The notes under the pieces: generated by a model
Seen by the model: the letters and a program-made list of their open reading frames with translations, nothing else
What the model was told of the DNA's origin: nothing
Database searches by the model: none
Part shown: piece by piece, positions 22,595 through 33,924 of the stretch
How positions within the stretch are numbered: position 1 is the first letter of the stretch
How the letters are laid out: each line of letters begins with the position of its first letter
DNA from: Entophlyctis helioformis
Taxonomy: Eukaryota > Chytridiomycota > Chytridiomycetes > Chytridiales > Chytriomycetaceae
DNA length: 64,000 bases
Reading direction: 5' to 3'
NCBI GenBank assembly: GCA_025526915.1
Contig: JAHLKH010000070.1
Location: forward strand, 1-64,000
Position numbers and translations under genes: made by a program

Positions 22595-25500
22595 ATGATG
22601 ACATTCGCTGGCCAGTCTGTCAAGACAAGCGCCACGTCGCAGTCGTTCTCGTCGCTGCCGTCGCCATCATCGCCGTCTGCTAGCACGCCGGCCGCTGGCA
22701 GCGGGGCGAAGCCTGTATCTGCCGAGCCTGCACGCCAACCTCTTGCCGACCCCGTCATGGACATGATGACCGCAATGATGCAGTCCAAGCTCAACCTGCA
22801 GCAGTTTCATTCCAACGGAAGCGATGGAAGCGGCAACGCCAGCGCCAACAACAGCAACAACAACAGTAGCAATGGTGGCGGTGCGTACAGTGCGTCCAAC
22901 TACAGCGGGTTTGGCCATGACGCACACGGAGATTGCCAGCCCACCAACACGGGCGGGAACGCAAACGCCTTTGCTGGCAGACGCGACTCGGGCTTATATG
23001 CCGGCTTTGGCGGCCCTTCGTCGGCATCGGCTGTCCAGATGGCGTCCGGCGGGCTTGTTGGAGCAGCCTCGACATCATCGGCTCCGTCTTCGTCGTCTTC
23101 GTCAGCGTCTGTCTCGTCGTTTGACAGCCTCGCCCCCTTCTGCTCGTCCGCTGTGAGTCGCCCCTCTGCTCGCGCCGTGTTGTCTCGCTGCTGTTGTTGC
23201 AGAACACGCGCGCGTTGGACCGTGTCGGGCCTGCTCTTGTTGTTGTTGTTGTTGCTGTTGTTGTTGTTTCTGACTCCTCGGTTGCATGGGACCTTCCTTG
23301 GCGACATGGCACACATGCGGCACTTGCTGGCACCCCACAGCATCTCAGCCATGGTCTGGGGTCCAAGCAGAGCCTCGCCAACTCGAGCACGGCCAGCCTC
23401 GCATCCCTGGCCTCGCTCTCCAATGACCGTGCGTCGTCGAAACCGCTCGCACCCATCCAGTCGCGCTTCTCGGCCGCTGGTCTCTCGGTGGCGGCGGGCG
23501 AGACTCGGTCGCCTCCGACGGATAGCCGACACGTGACCGATGCGATGGTTGTATCAATGCAGGCTCGCGTGCGCGGGAATAACGCGCGCAATGCGGTCAT
23601 GAGCAGTCTGCGCCAAGAGTGTCTGCAGCTGCGCGCCGCCGTTCGTGAGAAGGACATGCTGCTGTCGCACAGTTTCCAAGAGCTTGGCCACCGTGCCTCT
23701 CTCATTGAGCAGCTCAAGATGGCAAGTTGTGCGAGAGTCGGCCTGCCTGCCTTCCTGCCTGCCTGCCTGCGTGCCTGCCTGCTTGTGTACATGCGTGTGA
23801 TGCTTGCTGACACGTCTTCTCACGTGTGCTCTTCCGGCCTGACAGCAAGTGGACAGTCTGCAGCAGATGCTGGGAGGCTCCGCCGCTCTTTCGCAAATGA
23901 CGCCCATGAACGCCAGTGCGTTGGGCGGTCAGCATGATCGGCTCCAGCCGACGCTGGCACGCAAGCAGTCCAGTGGCCATTTCTCTCTCCTTGCCAGCGT
24001 CCACGACGCGTTCGACAGCAGCCCCCTGGCCACGCAGTCCATGTCCATGCCGTCGACTACTGCTTCATCCGCCGCCATTGTCGCCGACCATCATCGTGTC
24101 GACGACATGTTCCACGAGATCAAGAACCTGTCGCTCGAGTTTGCTGCAGACGACCTCCACGCCGAGTCGCCGCAGCAGTCGCAGTCGCAGCAGTCGGGTC
24201 TGGGCAATCCTCATGGCGCCATGCTGCACGAGATGCCTTCGTCCATGTCGGCCTCGTCTTTGTCATCGTCGGCTGGTACCTCAACTGCCACGCTTGCCAA
24301 TGCTCGCGCTCGCTCTTCGTCGTCCATTTGGGCTCCGGTAAGCATCCTTTCTGCCTGCATCCCATCAAATACGACACATTGCAAGAGTTATACTTATCCC
24401 CCGCGTGTCGTGATCAGCCTGCCGCCAGCGATGCCAGCCGAGGTCTTGGTGTTACTGCGGCTGCTACTGAGCAGAACAGCCTCGACTATGTACGATACAT
24501 CTGGACACCGCCCGTCGCAGGTGCCTTTTCTGTTTCCATGTCAAAGGTAGGCGGCTCGTCTTGCTCTGCTGTTTCCATGCCTACATCCCTAACGCCTGAT
24601 CCCCAACCATCACAAACTGCTCTTGATGCCATGCCGCTCTCACCGCAGGACGCGTACCAGCCCAACGAGTACAACAGCTACGCCAACCAGACCACGATCG
24701 ACACCACGTCCATTGGCTACGAGTACGGTCTCCTGGACTACACGTCCGCGTCGTCGCAGCAGCCCATGGACATCATCGAGCTCCGCCACACGCTCAAGTC
24801 GATGGTTGAAAAGATCATCAAAACCAACGACCAGCCGGCGTCCATCTACCTCCAGCAACGCATCAAGTCGGACACGCCTGAAATCAAGGCGCTCATTTTT
24901 GATGCGGTCTTCCAGCACGTCATCCTGCTCATGAAGAACCGCTTCGGCAACTTCCTTGTGCAGTGCTGCCTCGAGTATGGGTCGCCAAGCCAGATGCGGT
25001 CTCTTGGCACACGCATGCGCGGACATGTGCTGCACCTTGCTTGCGACCGCTTCGGCTGCCACGTCATGCAAAAGGTGCGTCTTCAGCATGCGCTGTCCTG
25101 GTGTTGGACTTGCACTCACCACCCCTTTCGTCTCTCTCGTTTTTTGGCACGGCAAAGGCCATCGAGCGCATGGACGAGGATATCAAGACTGCCATTGTCT
25201 CGGAGCTCCTCAAATGCGTGACCGAGACGTTCACGCACAGATTCGCGTGCCACGTGTGGCAGCGTGTGTTTGAGACTCGCTGGATGTCCGAGCCGCCGCC
25301 GATCATGTCGTACATCCACGCCACACTCAAGGGCAACTGGGCCATGATCGCCAACGACGAGAACGGCTCGCTGGTCGTCCAGTGCATCTTTGAAAACTGC
25401 TCGGATGCCGAGAAGATGCCGATTGTGTCCGAGATCTTTGAGCACACGGTCGATATCGCCAAGGGTAAGAGCACCACTCTGATGGGCAGCTTGCTGACAG

Positions 25501-26085
25501 TGTCTGGGCCTGGAACTAACGCTCTTTGTCGTGGTTGTGTGCAGGTCAATGGGGCAACTGGGTCATCCAGCACCTGCTTGAGCACGGCAGCCTCCACCAG
25601 CGTGCACACATTATCGAGATTGTCACACACAATGTGTTCCCGCTCAGCATCGACCAGTACGCAAGCAAGGTCGTGGAAAAGTGCATCCGTGTCGCGTCCA
25701 AGCCCGAACTCCACCTGCTCATCGACTACATTCTTTCTCTGCAGCCATCCGAGCAAGGGTAAGCTCATGCCAGCACGTCCTTTGGTTGGATCAAACTGCG
25801 GCGATCTGACTCATGCTCCGCCTCGATCTCTTCACCAGTCGTCCGTACTTGCTTGGCATGATGAACAACCAGTACGCAAACTATGTCGTCCAAAACGTGC
25901 TCAGCTCGGCCGAAACGTCGCAGCGCGACACGTGCATCCGCCTCCTTGCCCCGCACCTGCACATTCTCCGTGGCTCAAAGTACGGCCAGCGCGTTGCCAC
26001 CATGTGCGAAAAGTACATGCGTCTCGCTCAGCACAAGTTCAACGGCGTGTCGCACATGGGACAAGGCCACCTTGGCTTCCACTGA
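22595..26085 (+). CDS. Puf-family RNA-binding protein with N-terminal coiled coil
   Basis: Eight exons are proposed: 22595-23152, 23203-23721, 23846-24337, 24418-24546, 24649-25074, 25158-25464, 25545-25758 and 25839-26085 (963 residues). Residues about 620-955 hold eight Puf repeats with cores such as NRFGNFLVQ, DRFGCHVMQ, NGSLVVQ, GQWGNWVIQ, DQYASKVVE and NQYANYVVQ. The divergent cores resemble the Jsn1/Puf2 side of the family, which binds 3' UTRs of mRNAs. Residues about 330-375 form a coiled coil (ECLQLRAAVREKDMLL ... LIEQLKMQVDSLQQML). Intron 2 inside that coil fits only as GC-AG (ATG|GCAAGT at 23722). Exon 2 may start later, at 23341, because the 23203 start would encode an odd Val run from a TTG repeat. 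Confidence 0.82.
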
Positions 26086-26592
26086 TTCCCTCTTGCTCAC
26101 CATCCGTCTCTACCACCACCCATTTAGAATCCCCTTCCACCGTGTCTACAGTTCTTGTTTTCTTGTTTCTTGTTTGCCTCCTATCACAACCATCCGTTCT
26201 TATTTCTTCTTATAACCACTCCGCACCGTTAATACCACCATCTTTGAGATTCAGCAGCCTGAATGGATACCAGTGGGATGGCATCAATGAGCATGCCACC
26301 TTTAAGCGAATGGCCTGCTTGGTCGATCGGAAGGATCCCTGGATGGAAGATGGATCACTTAATGAGTACGTGACTGTATTCTGGCCGTCTGCAGGGCTTT
26401 GCTGCCTACAAGGTGCGACCGGGGAAGAGAGGCTGCCTTGCAACAACCCTCTGTGCTGTGTCTGTGAGTGTCTGCTGCTGCAGATGGCATCGAGAATGCT
26501 TGCTTGCAACAGTGTCCACAACCAACAGATGCAAGATCCGCTCAGATCTATCTGTTTCTGAAACTCTCTCTTGTCTCTCGCTTTGTCCCAAA
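26086..26592. other. Intergenic region between Puf gene and LRR-guanylate kinase gene
   Basis: About 500 bp holding the Puf 3' end and the next promoter. It has pyrimidine-rich stretches at 26140-26215 and no supported gene. Confidence 0.5.
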
Positions 26593-28944
26593 ATGACTGC
26601 ATCTGCGCCGTCGCCACCAGCTGTCGCGCAGCCCAACGCGTCGAGCGCGGCCGGCCCAGGAGCCGCAGCAGCCAGCGGATCAGCGCCGCCCAATGCAAGC
26701 GGGCTGCCACCGAAAACCAAGAGCAGGAGCAACATTCTCAGCTCGCAGCAGCGGCTTGCCAAATCCAAGTCGCGCAGCCTCGGCAGCACCTTTTCGCTCG
26801 TCGTCACATCGCCTTCTCGAGCAAACCTGGCTGCCATTGCCGCGTCGCCTCCCACGACGCTCGCTGGCGGCGAGGATGTCCAGGAAGATCCGGCTGCACG
26901 CGAAGAGCGCGAGCAGCGAGAGATGATCGAGGAGTATCAGAAGCGACTGGAGCAGCTGCCGCTGCCGGCGGATATGCTCAAGCGCGGCTTGTCGCAGATG
27001 GGTCCGTCGGCTGATGGGCTCAAGCAAGTGTATCAGAAACTGTCGATTCCGGTATGGCGTTTCTTTGGTGGGCTTTCTGGATTGCAGAGGCGGCGTGACT
27101 GACTGGCAGGACGCTGTTGGCCTCGCAGTTTGCTGGTCTCAACAACATCGCAGCGTTGCGCGACTACCCGTACATCCAGAACCTTGAGCTCCGCGGCAAC
27201 AACATCACCGATGTTTCGGCACTTGGCAGCATGCGGTACCTTGTCCAGCTCGATCTGTCCAGTAACCGTTTGACCGAGGTGCTCGCCTTTGACCCGCCGC
27301 CGTTCGACCTGCAGCAGGTCGATCTGTCGCGGAACCAGATCACCATGATACGGGACTTGTCAGAGCATCGGTTTCTGAGCAGCCTGAATCTGGACCGCAA
27401 CCTCATCAAGACGGTGACGGGCTTGTCGCAGTGCAGGCATCTCAAGCATCTGAGTCTGGCACACAATGGCATCACCCGAGTCGATGCGTTGAGCAATCTG
27501 CCGCTTCGCACGCTAGATCTGGTTGGTTCTTTCGATGCTGCATGCTGCATAGGCCGGCCACTGACACTGGGACACACAGCAATCCAACCGGATCGTGTCC
27601 TTGCAGGGCATCGAGACACTCAAGGACTTGCAGGAAGTGCGGCTCGCACACAATTTCATCACGTCCATCCACGAGCTCAGGGACCATCCAGCTCTGCGGT
27701 ACATGGACGTTGAATCCAACCAGCTCACGCAGCTCGAACAAGTGCAGATGCTCGACACGCTGCCACACCTTCGCGAGCTGCGGCTCCGCAAGAACCCGCT
27801 GGCAAATCTACCCGCTGCAACATGGCTGCCCACCAACAAAGCGATACCCATGCACAGCACGGCGCAGTACCCGCCCTCCTACCGCCTGCGGTCTGTTTAC
27901 CTGCTGCAGAGACTCACGGTGCTCGATGGGCTCCCTGTGACGCCTGAAGAAAAGGTCGCGGCTGTAAATGCGTACGAGCCGCCGCAAGACGTTGTCGTGA
28001 GCGTGCAGCATGCGCATCTACAGAAGAAACAGGCGTGGGCATATGCGCGTATCAAGGCCGAGGATCTCATGCGCGCCAAGCGGCTGCGTCCAGTGGTGCT
28101 GTGCGGTCCAAATGGCGCTGGCAAGCGGTGAGCTGCGTTTTTGCTACTCTGACGCAGTTTTACCGTGTTGACTGCCATAGCTGACGCGGGGGGCAATGAG
28201 GGGGCCAGGACGCTCACGAGCCGCCTGCTGCAAGAGTTTCCGCATATATACGGGCTGTCGATCTCGCACACAACGCGCCGTCCACGTCCAGGCGAAGAGA
28301 ACGGCGTGCACTACTACTTTGTGAGCCGTGACGAGATGGAGAAGATGAACGAGGACGGAAAGTTTATCGAGGTAGTGACGCTGTTTGGGAACATGTACGG
28401 CACGAGCATGGAGGCGGTCGACAAGGTGACCGAAGAGGGCAAGATCTGCATCATGGATCTCGAGATTGAGGTATGAAAGCACGCTTCCTGGACAGGGGGG
28501 ATGTGCTGTGCCGTGCCGTGCAAATGTGAACCGACGGCTCACGGCGAAATGCATGCACAGGGCGTGATGGCACTGCGCAAGTCGCATCTGAAGCCGCGGT
28601 ACATCTACGTGACCACGCCCAACATGGCTGTCCTGCAGCAGCGACTGCAGTCGCGCATGACGCCCCAGAGCCGGGGAAGTGGAGTCAAGCCGGACGGGTT
28701 TGGCAAGCTGCCGCCGACCAAGGAAGAGGGCGTGGCAGAAGCGGCAGGCACCGGCCAAGGCGACTCCAAGGACAGCGGAGGCGACGTGTCGAGCTGGCTC
28801 ACCAAGGCGAGACACACGATCACGGACTACGACTCGTCGCTGTTTGACTTTACGCTAGTGAACGACGAGCTGGAGCGCGCATACGCGGAGCTCAAGGCGT
28901 ACTGCATGCGCGTGTACTGGGCGGACTTTGAGGACGACGACTGA
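26593..28944 (+). CDS. Leucine-rich repeat and guanylate-kinase domain protein (LRGUK-like)
   Basis: Exons are 26593-27051, 27129-27521, 27580-28127, 28209-28470 and 28561-28944 (681 residues, phases consistent). Residues about 155-330 are leucine-rich repeats of the SDS22 type (IQNLELRGNNITDVSAL, LVQLDLSSNRLTEV, LRTLDLQSNRIVSLQGI) ending in an LRR cap. A guanylate-kinase domain starts near residue 458: CGPNGAGKR, then SISHTTRRPRPGEENGVHYYF and GTSMEAVDKV. The phosphate loop ends in Lys-Arg where active kinases have Lys-Ser/Thr; the Arg codon is split by intron 3. As I recall, animal LRGUK also has GKR. Animal LRGUK is needed for sperm tail assembly, so a flagellar role is possible here. Catalysis is doubtful. 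Confidence 0.82.
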
Positions 28945-29010
28945 TGTGGTGCCGCATCAGCGTGGTGCGGTCGGGGCATGTCCTGCACCGCACATGAACG
29001 GGCAGGCCGA

Positions 29011-32000
29011 ATGAAGACGGATTGCGACGCTGCCGCTGCTGCTGCTCCTGGAGCGATCTCGCTCGGCATGGGCAGACACTTGGTGCTCGCCGCGTGCGTG
29101 TCCGCTTTCTTCGGACATCTCCGCTCACAACTGGCAAATGGCTTCAACGGGCGGCCCGGTGGTGGTGGTGGTGGTGGTATCGGCGGTGCGGGCGGAGCAG
29201 GTGCCCGACAGCGCAATGTAAGAGAACGCAGCGCGGCCGTCTGTGCGTGTGTGTCTGCTGCGCGACCGCCCGCCGGCTGCCGGCGTCCGAGCCTGGGCTG
29301 GCCGCAGTCTCCGCTGACCACCAACTGACGCACGCACATGAACTCCTGCAACCGCCTGCACAACGGCAGCCGCTGGCAGCAACAGGACGTCCCAACGAGC
29401 ACTTTAACATTGGCGTGCAGGGAAGGTCCGTTCTCCTTGCACCTTCATCTGCCTGCACCTGCCTGCACCTGCCTGTATCTGTGTCTGTGCGTGCGACTGA
29501 CGCTGCTTGTGCCGGCCTGCGGTCCCGTGTGTCCGGACTCGTGTCGCTGGTGCTGCACAGAAAGACGGGCTGGCAGCCCACAAAGGACGTGCGCAAGGAC
29601 GCCGACGGCATGGAGAACTTTGACGTCTACTTCAGCAGCGACGGTGAAGACGATGCCGACAACGTCGCCGGCGGAGCCAGCAACCAGCAGCATCGCTCGG
29701 CGCACGGGCAAGTGTTGGCACCAGCTGCCGGTCATGCAGGCGAGCGCGTTGATGCAGACGCAGACATGGGCGGCAACGACGGCGACGACGGCGACGACAG
29801 CTACTTTGACGAGTCCTTCCAGCAGGAGCAGGAGCAGATGCAGCCGATGCAGCCGATGCAGCCGATGCAGCCGATGCCGCATGGCCAGCGTGGCCAGCGC
29901 ACGCCTCGCGGCTCGATGGCCTCTGCCTTTACGACGCCCGGCACAGCGCGTGTAAAGGGAGGAATGCCGCGCAAGATGGCCGCTGCCGCCATGGCTTCCG
30001 GCGGCCAGCTGCAGTCGCCAGCCGCAGCCCTGCAGCACAGCGTGCGCGTGCAAAAGACGCCCAGCCAGTTCGCGGCTCGGCCAAAGGTGGCTCGCACGCC
30101 CATCGCCCACTCAGGACCCATGCACAACCAGCAGATGCTTCAACAGCAGCAGCAGCAGCAGCAGCAGTCCGGCGGCGTTCACCAGCAGATGCCGCACCGT
30201 CAGCCCCAACCCGTGCAATACGATACATATGAGAGTCCGTACGGCTACAACCAGATGGGCCATCCCATGCAGCCAAACGCTGGACGCAACGGCCAGTTCG
30301 CTTCTCGCCAGATCCAGGGCAATTCGATGAACATGGACGGCGGCCAAAGGGTGGCTGTATACAACCCTGCCATGCAAGAGTATGCAGTCCAGCATCAGCG
30401 GCCCATGATCTCAGCCCCCAACTCTGTCGGTCCTCGACGCGGCCCGGCGTATCACCAGCAGGTCGTGTACGACGACCAAGGAGAGATGTATCCAGTCGAG
30501 CGTGGCGTTATCGACCCGTACGGACATCACAGCGTAATGGCCCATCATCCAAACCGTGGCATGGGCGTTCATGACATGCAGCGTGCCTCGATTCGCCCTC
30601 ATCAACACAACCAGCAGTTCCAAGGCTACCAAGCTGGTGATGACGATGGCAGTCAGATCTTTGATGACGAGCGTTTTGATGACATGTACGACCAGCAGCA
30701 AGCCTATCCCGCTCAACCTCAGCACCATCTTCAGCAACAGCACCATCTCCAGCAACAACAGCAGCAGCCGAAACAACAGCGACAACAGCAGCATCACCAT
30801 CACGGCCAGATGATCCAGCAGCACCAGCAGCCGCAGCAGCGACCTCTGAGCGCTGTTGCTCAACGACCCATGGCAAAGACACCTATGCAGCTTCAGCAGC
30901 TTCAGCATCCATCGAACCCGGTTGCGGGCGATGATATGGATCTGCATGCTCCTGTCTACGAGGACGAGGGCGAGGCTCACGGCCGAGCCTTCAAGCGTCA
31001 GCGTGCGGCAAAGACGCCATCTGTCGCTACCGTTGCTTCCGCTGCCGATTTTGCAGACAGCCCCGCAGCACGTTTCCAAACGAGCAAGTCTGCCATGCCG
31101 GTCGTGTCTTCTCCACTTGCAACACACGCCTCCATTCCAGCAACAAAAGCAGCGACAGGCTCTTTGACCAAGAAAGGATCCGTGCCCAGATCTGCACCTT
31201 CTCTGCCGTCTGCCGCACCGACACCAAAGGCATCCATAGCAGCAACTTCCAGCCTTGCTAGTGATGTGCCAGTCGCTGGTGACGGCTTGCAGGTCAAGGA
31301 CGAGGAGTCACAGTCGCCGCCTGCCAACACAACCACATCTGGGAAAGCGTCAACTGCTGCAGCCGCACCAACCGCCAAACCCAAGCCGTCAACAAAGGCC
31401 GCCAAGGAGAGGCCCGTGTCGAATGGCGCGTCGTCGCCTGTTGCAGCACCTGCCATTGCTCCTGCGACTGCGACTGCCGAGGCACCTACTGCTAAAGCCT
31501 CGGCTGCTGTTGTCGAGCCGGCTCCCGTTTCCGTGGCACCTGCTGCGGTGCACTCACCTGCCCACACAGACGCGTTCCAGGACGATGGCCAGGACTACAA
31601 CGATTACTATCCGGATCACGACGAGAACGGGTTCGAGCCACAAGAGGACGTCGAGGACGAAGAAGCGCAGCAGAAACAGCAGCAACAACAGCAGAAGCAG
31701 AATCAGCCAAAGCAGACAAAGGCGCGATCGCCACACGCCGACCGAGACGGGCTTGAGCGCCGCGATTCGTCCGTCGAGGCTCAGGCCAAACCAGCAAGCA
31801 AGGCAGCGAGCAAGAAGGCGTTGGCAGCATCGTCAAAGGCAGTATCGAGGAAAGCTGCCGACGGGCACTCGGACAGCGACAATGACGATCGAGACGGTCA
31901 CGAGAGTCCCGACGAGGAAGAACCACAGCCGGCTGGCCGTAAAAAGTCCACGAATCGGCAGCAGCAGCAGCAGCAGCAGCAAGCTGTGCAGCACAAAGCA

Positions 32001-33222
32001 AAGCCCAGACGAGCTGTTTCAGTAGAGGATGATGAAGCGAATGAGGACACGCAAGGCGAGCCGAGCAGCACGCACGTGGACGACGTTGCCCAGCAGCAAC
32101 AGCAACAACAGCAGCAGCAGCAGCAGCAGCCACCTGAGCCACCCGCTCCCGTTGTTCCGGTCAAGCGCAAGCCCGGTCGGCCACGAAAGTACCCAATCAA
32201 GGATCTGGCGGACGAGACTGGCCAACAACAACAACAACAACAACAACAACAGCAGCCTGCCCGCGCTGCGCCGACCAAAAAGTCCAAGGCCAGATCAAAG
32301 ACTGCAGCGGCAACAGAGACGGCTGGTGCTAGTGGCGAGCCTGTCAAGATGGAGGACTACATCGAAGAAGGGTCAGATGGCGTGCTGCGGCGGAGCACAC
32401 GTGCCCGAATCCCGCCGGTCGAATACTGGAACGGCCAGCAAGTCGTCTACGTCCCCAGCGAAACAGGTACGGCTGTTTTGTACGCGCTTCACTGCATTGC
32501 ATTGCATTGCTTGCTTTGGTTTGAACGGCGAGTGGCTGATGGCTGGTTTGGGGGAGCAGGTGTCGGCCGTGTTCCTGTCGTCAAGGAATACTTTTTGATC
32601 AAGTCGGACGACGAGAAGCCGCAAGCATCACGGCGAGCTCGCTCAAGCAAGGTCAAGAAGGAGGATGTTCCCCCGGTGCCGAGCGAGATTCCCGTTATCA
32701 ACTACTTGAGCAACAAGGAGGAGCTCCAGTGTGAGTGCTTGCCAACTCCCCTCTTCGTGTAGCGGTGCTGTTATGATTGTGACTGACCAGCCGCGCTTTG
32801 CATTCGATGTACCAGCCGTGGTGGTCACATCGGACATGCTGGCGCTCAAGTACATGGGTGCAGGCTCTTACAAGTTTCAAAAGGTGTTTAGCGAAGGCAA
32901 CCTTCTCGCTTCTGGCATCCTCGTGCTCCCCAAAGGCTCGCAGAAACCGCCCAAGAGCTCGGGCAACTCCGCCTTGGTAACGCTCGCAGCCTCGTTGTAC
33001 GGCCATCGTCTCAACGGGTTCTAACACCGCTGCTTTGGCACGCTACAGATCTTCATGGTGCTCAGCGGCCAGATCGAGGTGCAGGTGCACTCTAGCACGT
33101 TTACCATATCGACTGGCGCACAGTTCCTTGTGCCGCGTGGCAACAGCTACTCGATCGCCAATGCAAGCAACCGCGAAGCACGGCTCTTCTTCTGCTACGG
33201 CACCGGAAACGCGTCGGCATAG
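29011..33222 (+). CDS. MIF2: CENP-C / Mif2 kinetochore protein
   Basis: Exons are 29011-29217 (least certain), 29370-29425, 29561-32466, 32560-32730, 32816-32976 and 33049-33222, about 1,224 residues. The N-terminus has FNIGVQGRKTGWQPTKDVRK, rebuilt across intron 2 and matching the Mif2 opening (RKTG ... KD), followed by an acidic DVYFSSDGEDD stretch. The middle is Gln-rich with CAG/CAA runs, Lys/Ala-rich segments and a PGRPRKYP AT-hook-like motif. The CENP-C motif is RRSTRARIPPVEYW near 32390. The C-terminus is the cupin dimerisation domain (SGQIEVQVHSSTFTIS, FLVPRGNSYSIAN). Mif2 binds CENP-A nucleosomes and recruits the inner kinetochore. The gene starts only about 65 bp after the LRGUK-like stop, so the first exon needs transcript support. 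Confidence 0.85.
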
Positions 33223-33388
33223 TCTGTCCTGAGTCTCTGCTCCGCATCCCCTCCTCTCTCTCACACACAGACCCATACGCTTTCCCTTCTTTCTTCATTT
33301 TCTTTTGGACCCGGATTCTCTAAGAACGCAGATGGTTTTTCACTCCAGTTTATCGTGCCATGGCTTCGTGGGAGGGCTTTGGGAGGGA

Positions 33389-33805
33389 TCAGCGGATGAT
33401 GGCAAAGGTCGTGGCAGCGATGGGGGGCGTGTCGTTGAACTGTGCAGAGTCGATGCGCGACTTGGGCGAGCCTGTTGACGACAGCCACGTCTTGAACTCG
33501 GCGATGGCGGGCGACGGGCCTTGCGCGACACCCACAACGCTGCCGTCTGGCGCGTTCTGGACTGTGCCGACCAAACCGAGCGACTGTGCTGTCTTGTGTG
33601 TGTGTTTGCGGAAGAAGACGCCCTGGACTTTGCCCGTGACTCTGTATGCTATCGTTGATGTTGTCGTCGGCTGTGCTGCTGAAGAGGCCAGTTTGGAGTG
33701 AAAGACTGTCTGTTTGACAGCTGGCTTTGTTGCAGGTGGCTTTGCTGCTGGCTTTGCTGCTGGCTTGGCTGTCGGCTTGGGTTTGGAAAGCATCGGCAGA
33801 GTCAT
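33389..33805 (-). CDS. Acylphosphatase
   Basis: A single exon of 138 residues. The last 90 residues are the acylphosphatase fold: VTGKVQGVFFRKHTHK holds the catalytic Arg, and LVGTVQNAPDGSVVG holds the catalytic Asn. It hydrolyses carboxyl-phosphate bonds such as acetyl phosphate or 1,3-bisphosphoglycerate. The N-terminal 45 residues are an unusual extension made of KPAAKPAAK-type repeats, absent from the roughly 95-residue classical enzyme. A second in-frame Met at residue 5 is an alternative start. A TCACGTGA palindrome lies 31 bp upstream of the start. Confidence 0.93.
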   Translation of the reverse strand: MTLPMLSKPKPTAKPAAKPAAKPPATKPAVKQTVFHSKLASSAAQPTTTSTIAYRVTGKVQGVFFRKHTHKTAQSLGLVGTVQNAPDGSVVGVAQGPSPAIAEFKTWLSSTGSPKSRIDSAQFNDTPPIAATTFAIIR

Positions 33806-33835
33806 GCCACAGCTGGGATCGAGATCTTTGCCGCA

Positions 33836-33843
33836 TCACGTGA
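33836..33843. promoter_or_regulatory. TCACGTGA E-box upstream of acylphosphatase
   Basis: A perfect palindrome 31 bp from the start codon at 33805, of the kind bound by Cbf1/bHLH factors in fungi. The same 8-mer lies in two other promoter regions of the window (40663-40670 and 48264-48271). Confidence 0.45.
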
Positions 33844-33924
33844 GCGATAGGTTGGCGAGACAAACCGGCTGTTTGAGAGATGCTGCGTCAGCGCGTCTCA
33901 TTGTCAGCGCTTGGGGGCATTTAT

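Noticed and set aside
28981..29340. Cys/Arg/Trp-rich open frame from 29022 as CENP-C N-terminus
   Set aside because: Composition is that of an antisense or out-of-frame read through GGT repeats; the phase-matched exons at 29011-29217 and 29370-29425 fit better.
29000..33222. Nearby centromere
   Set aside because: The CENP-C gene says nothing about centromere location and no centromere-like repeat or AT-rich core is visible.
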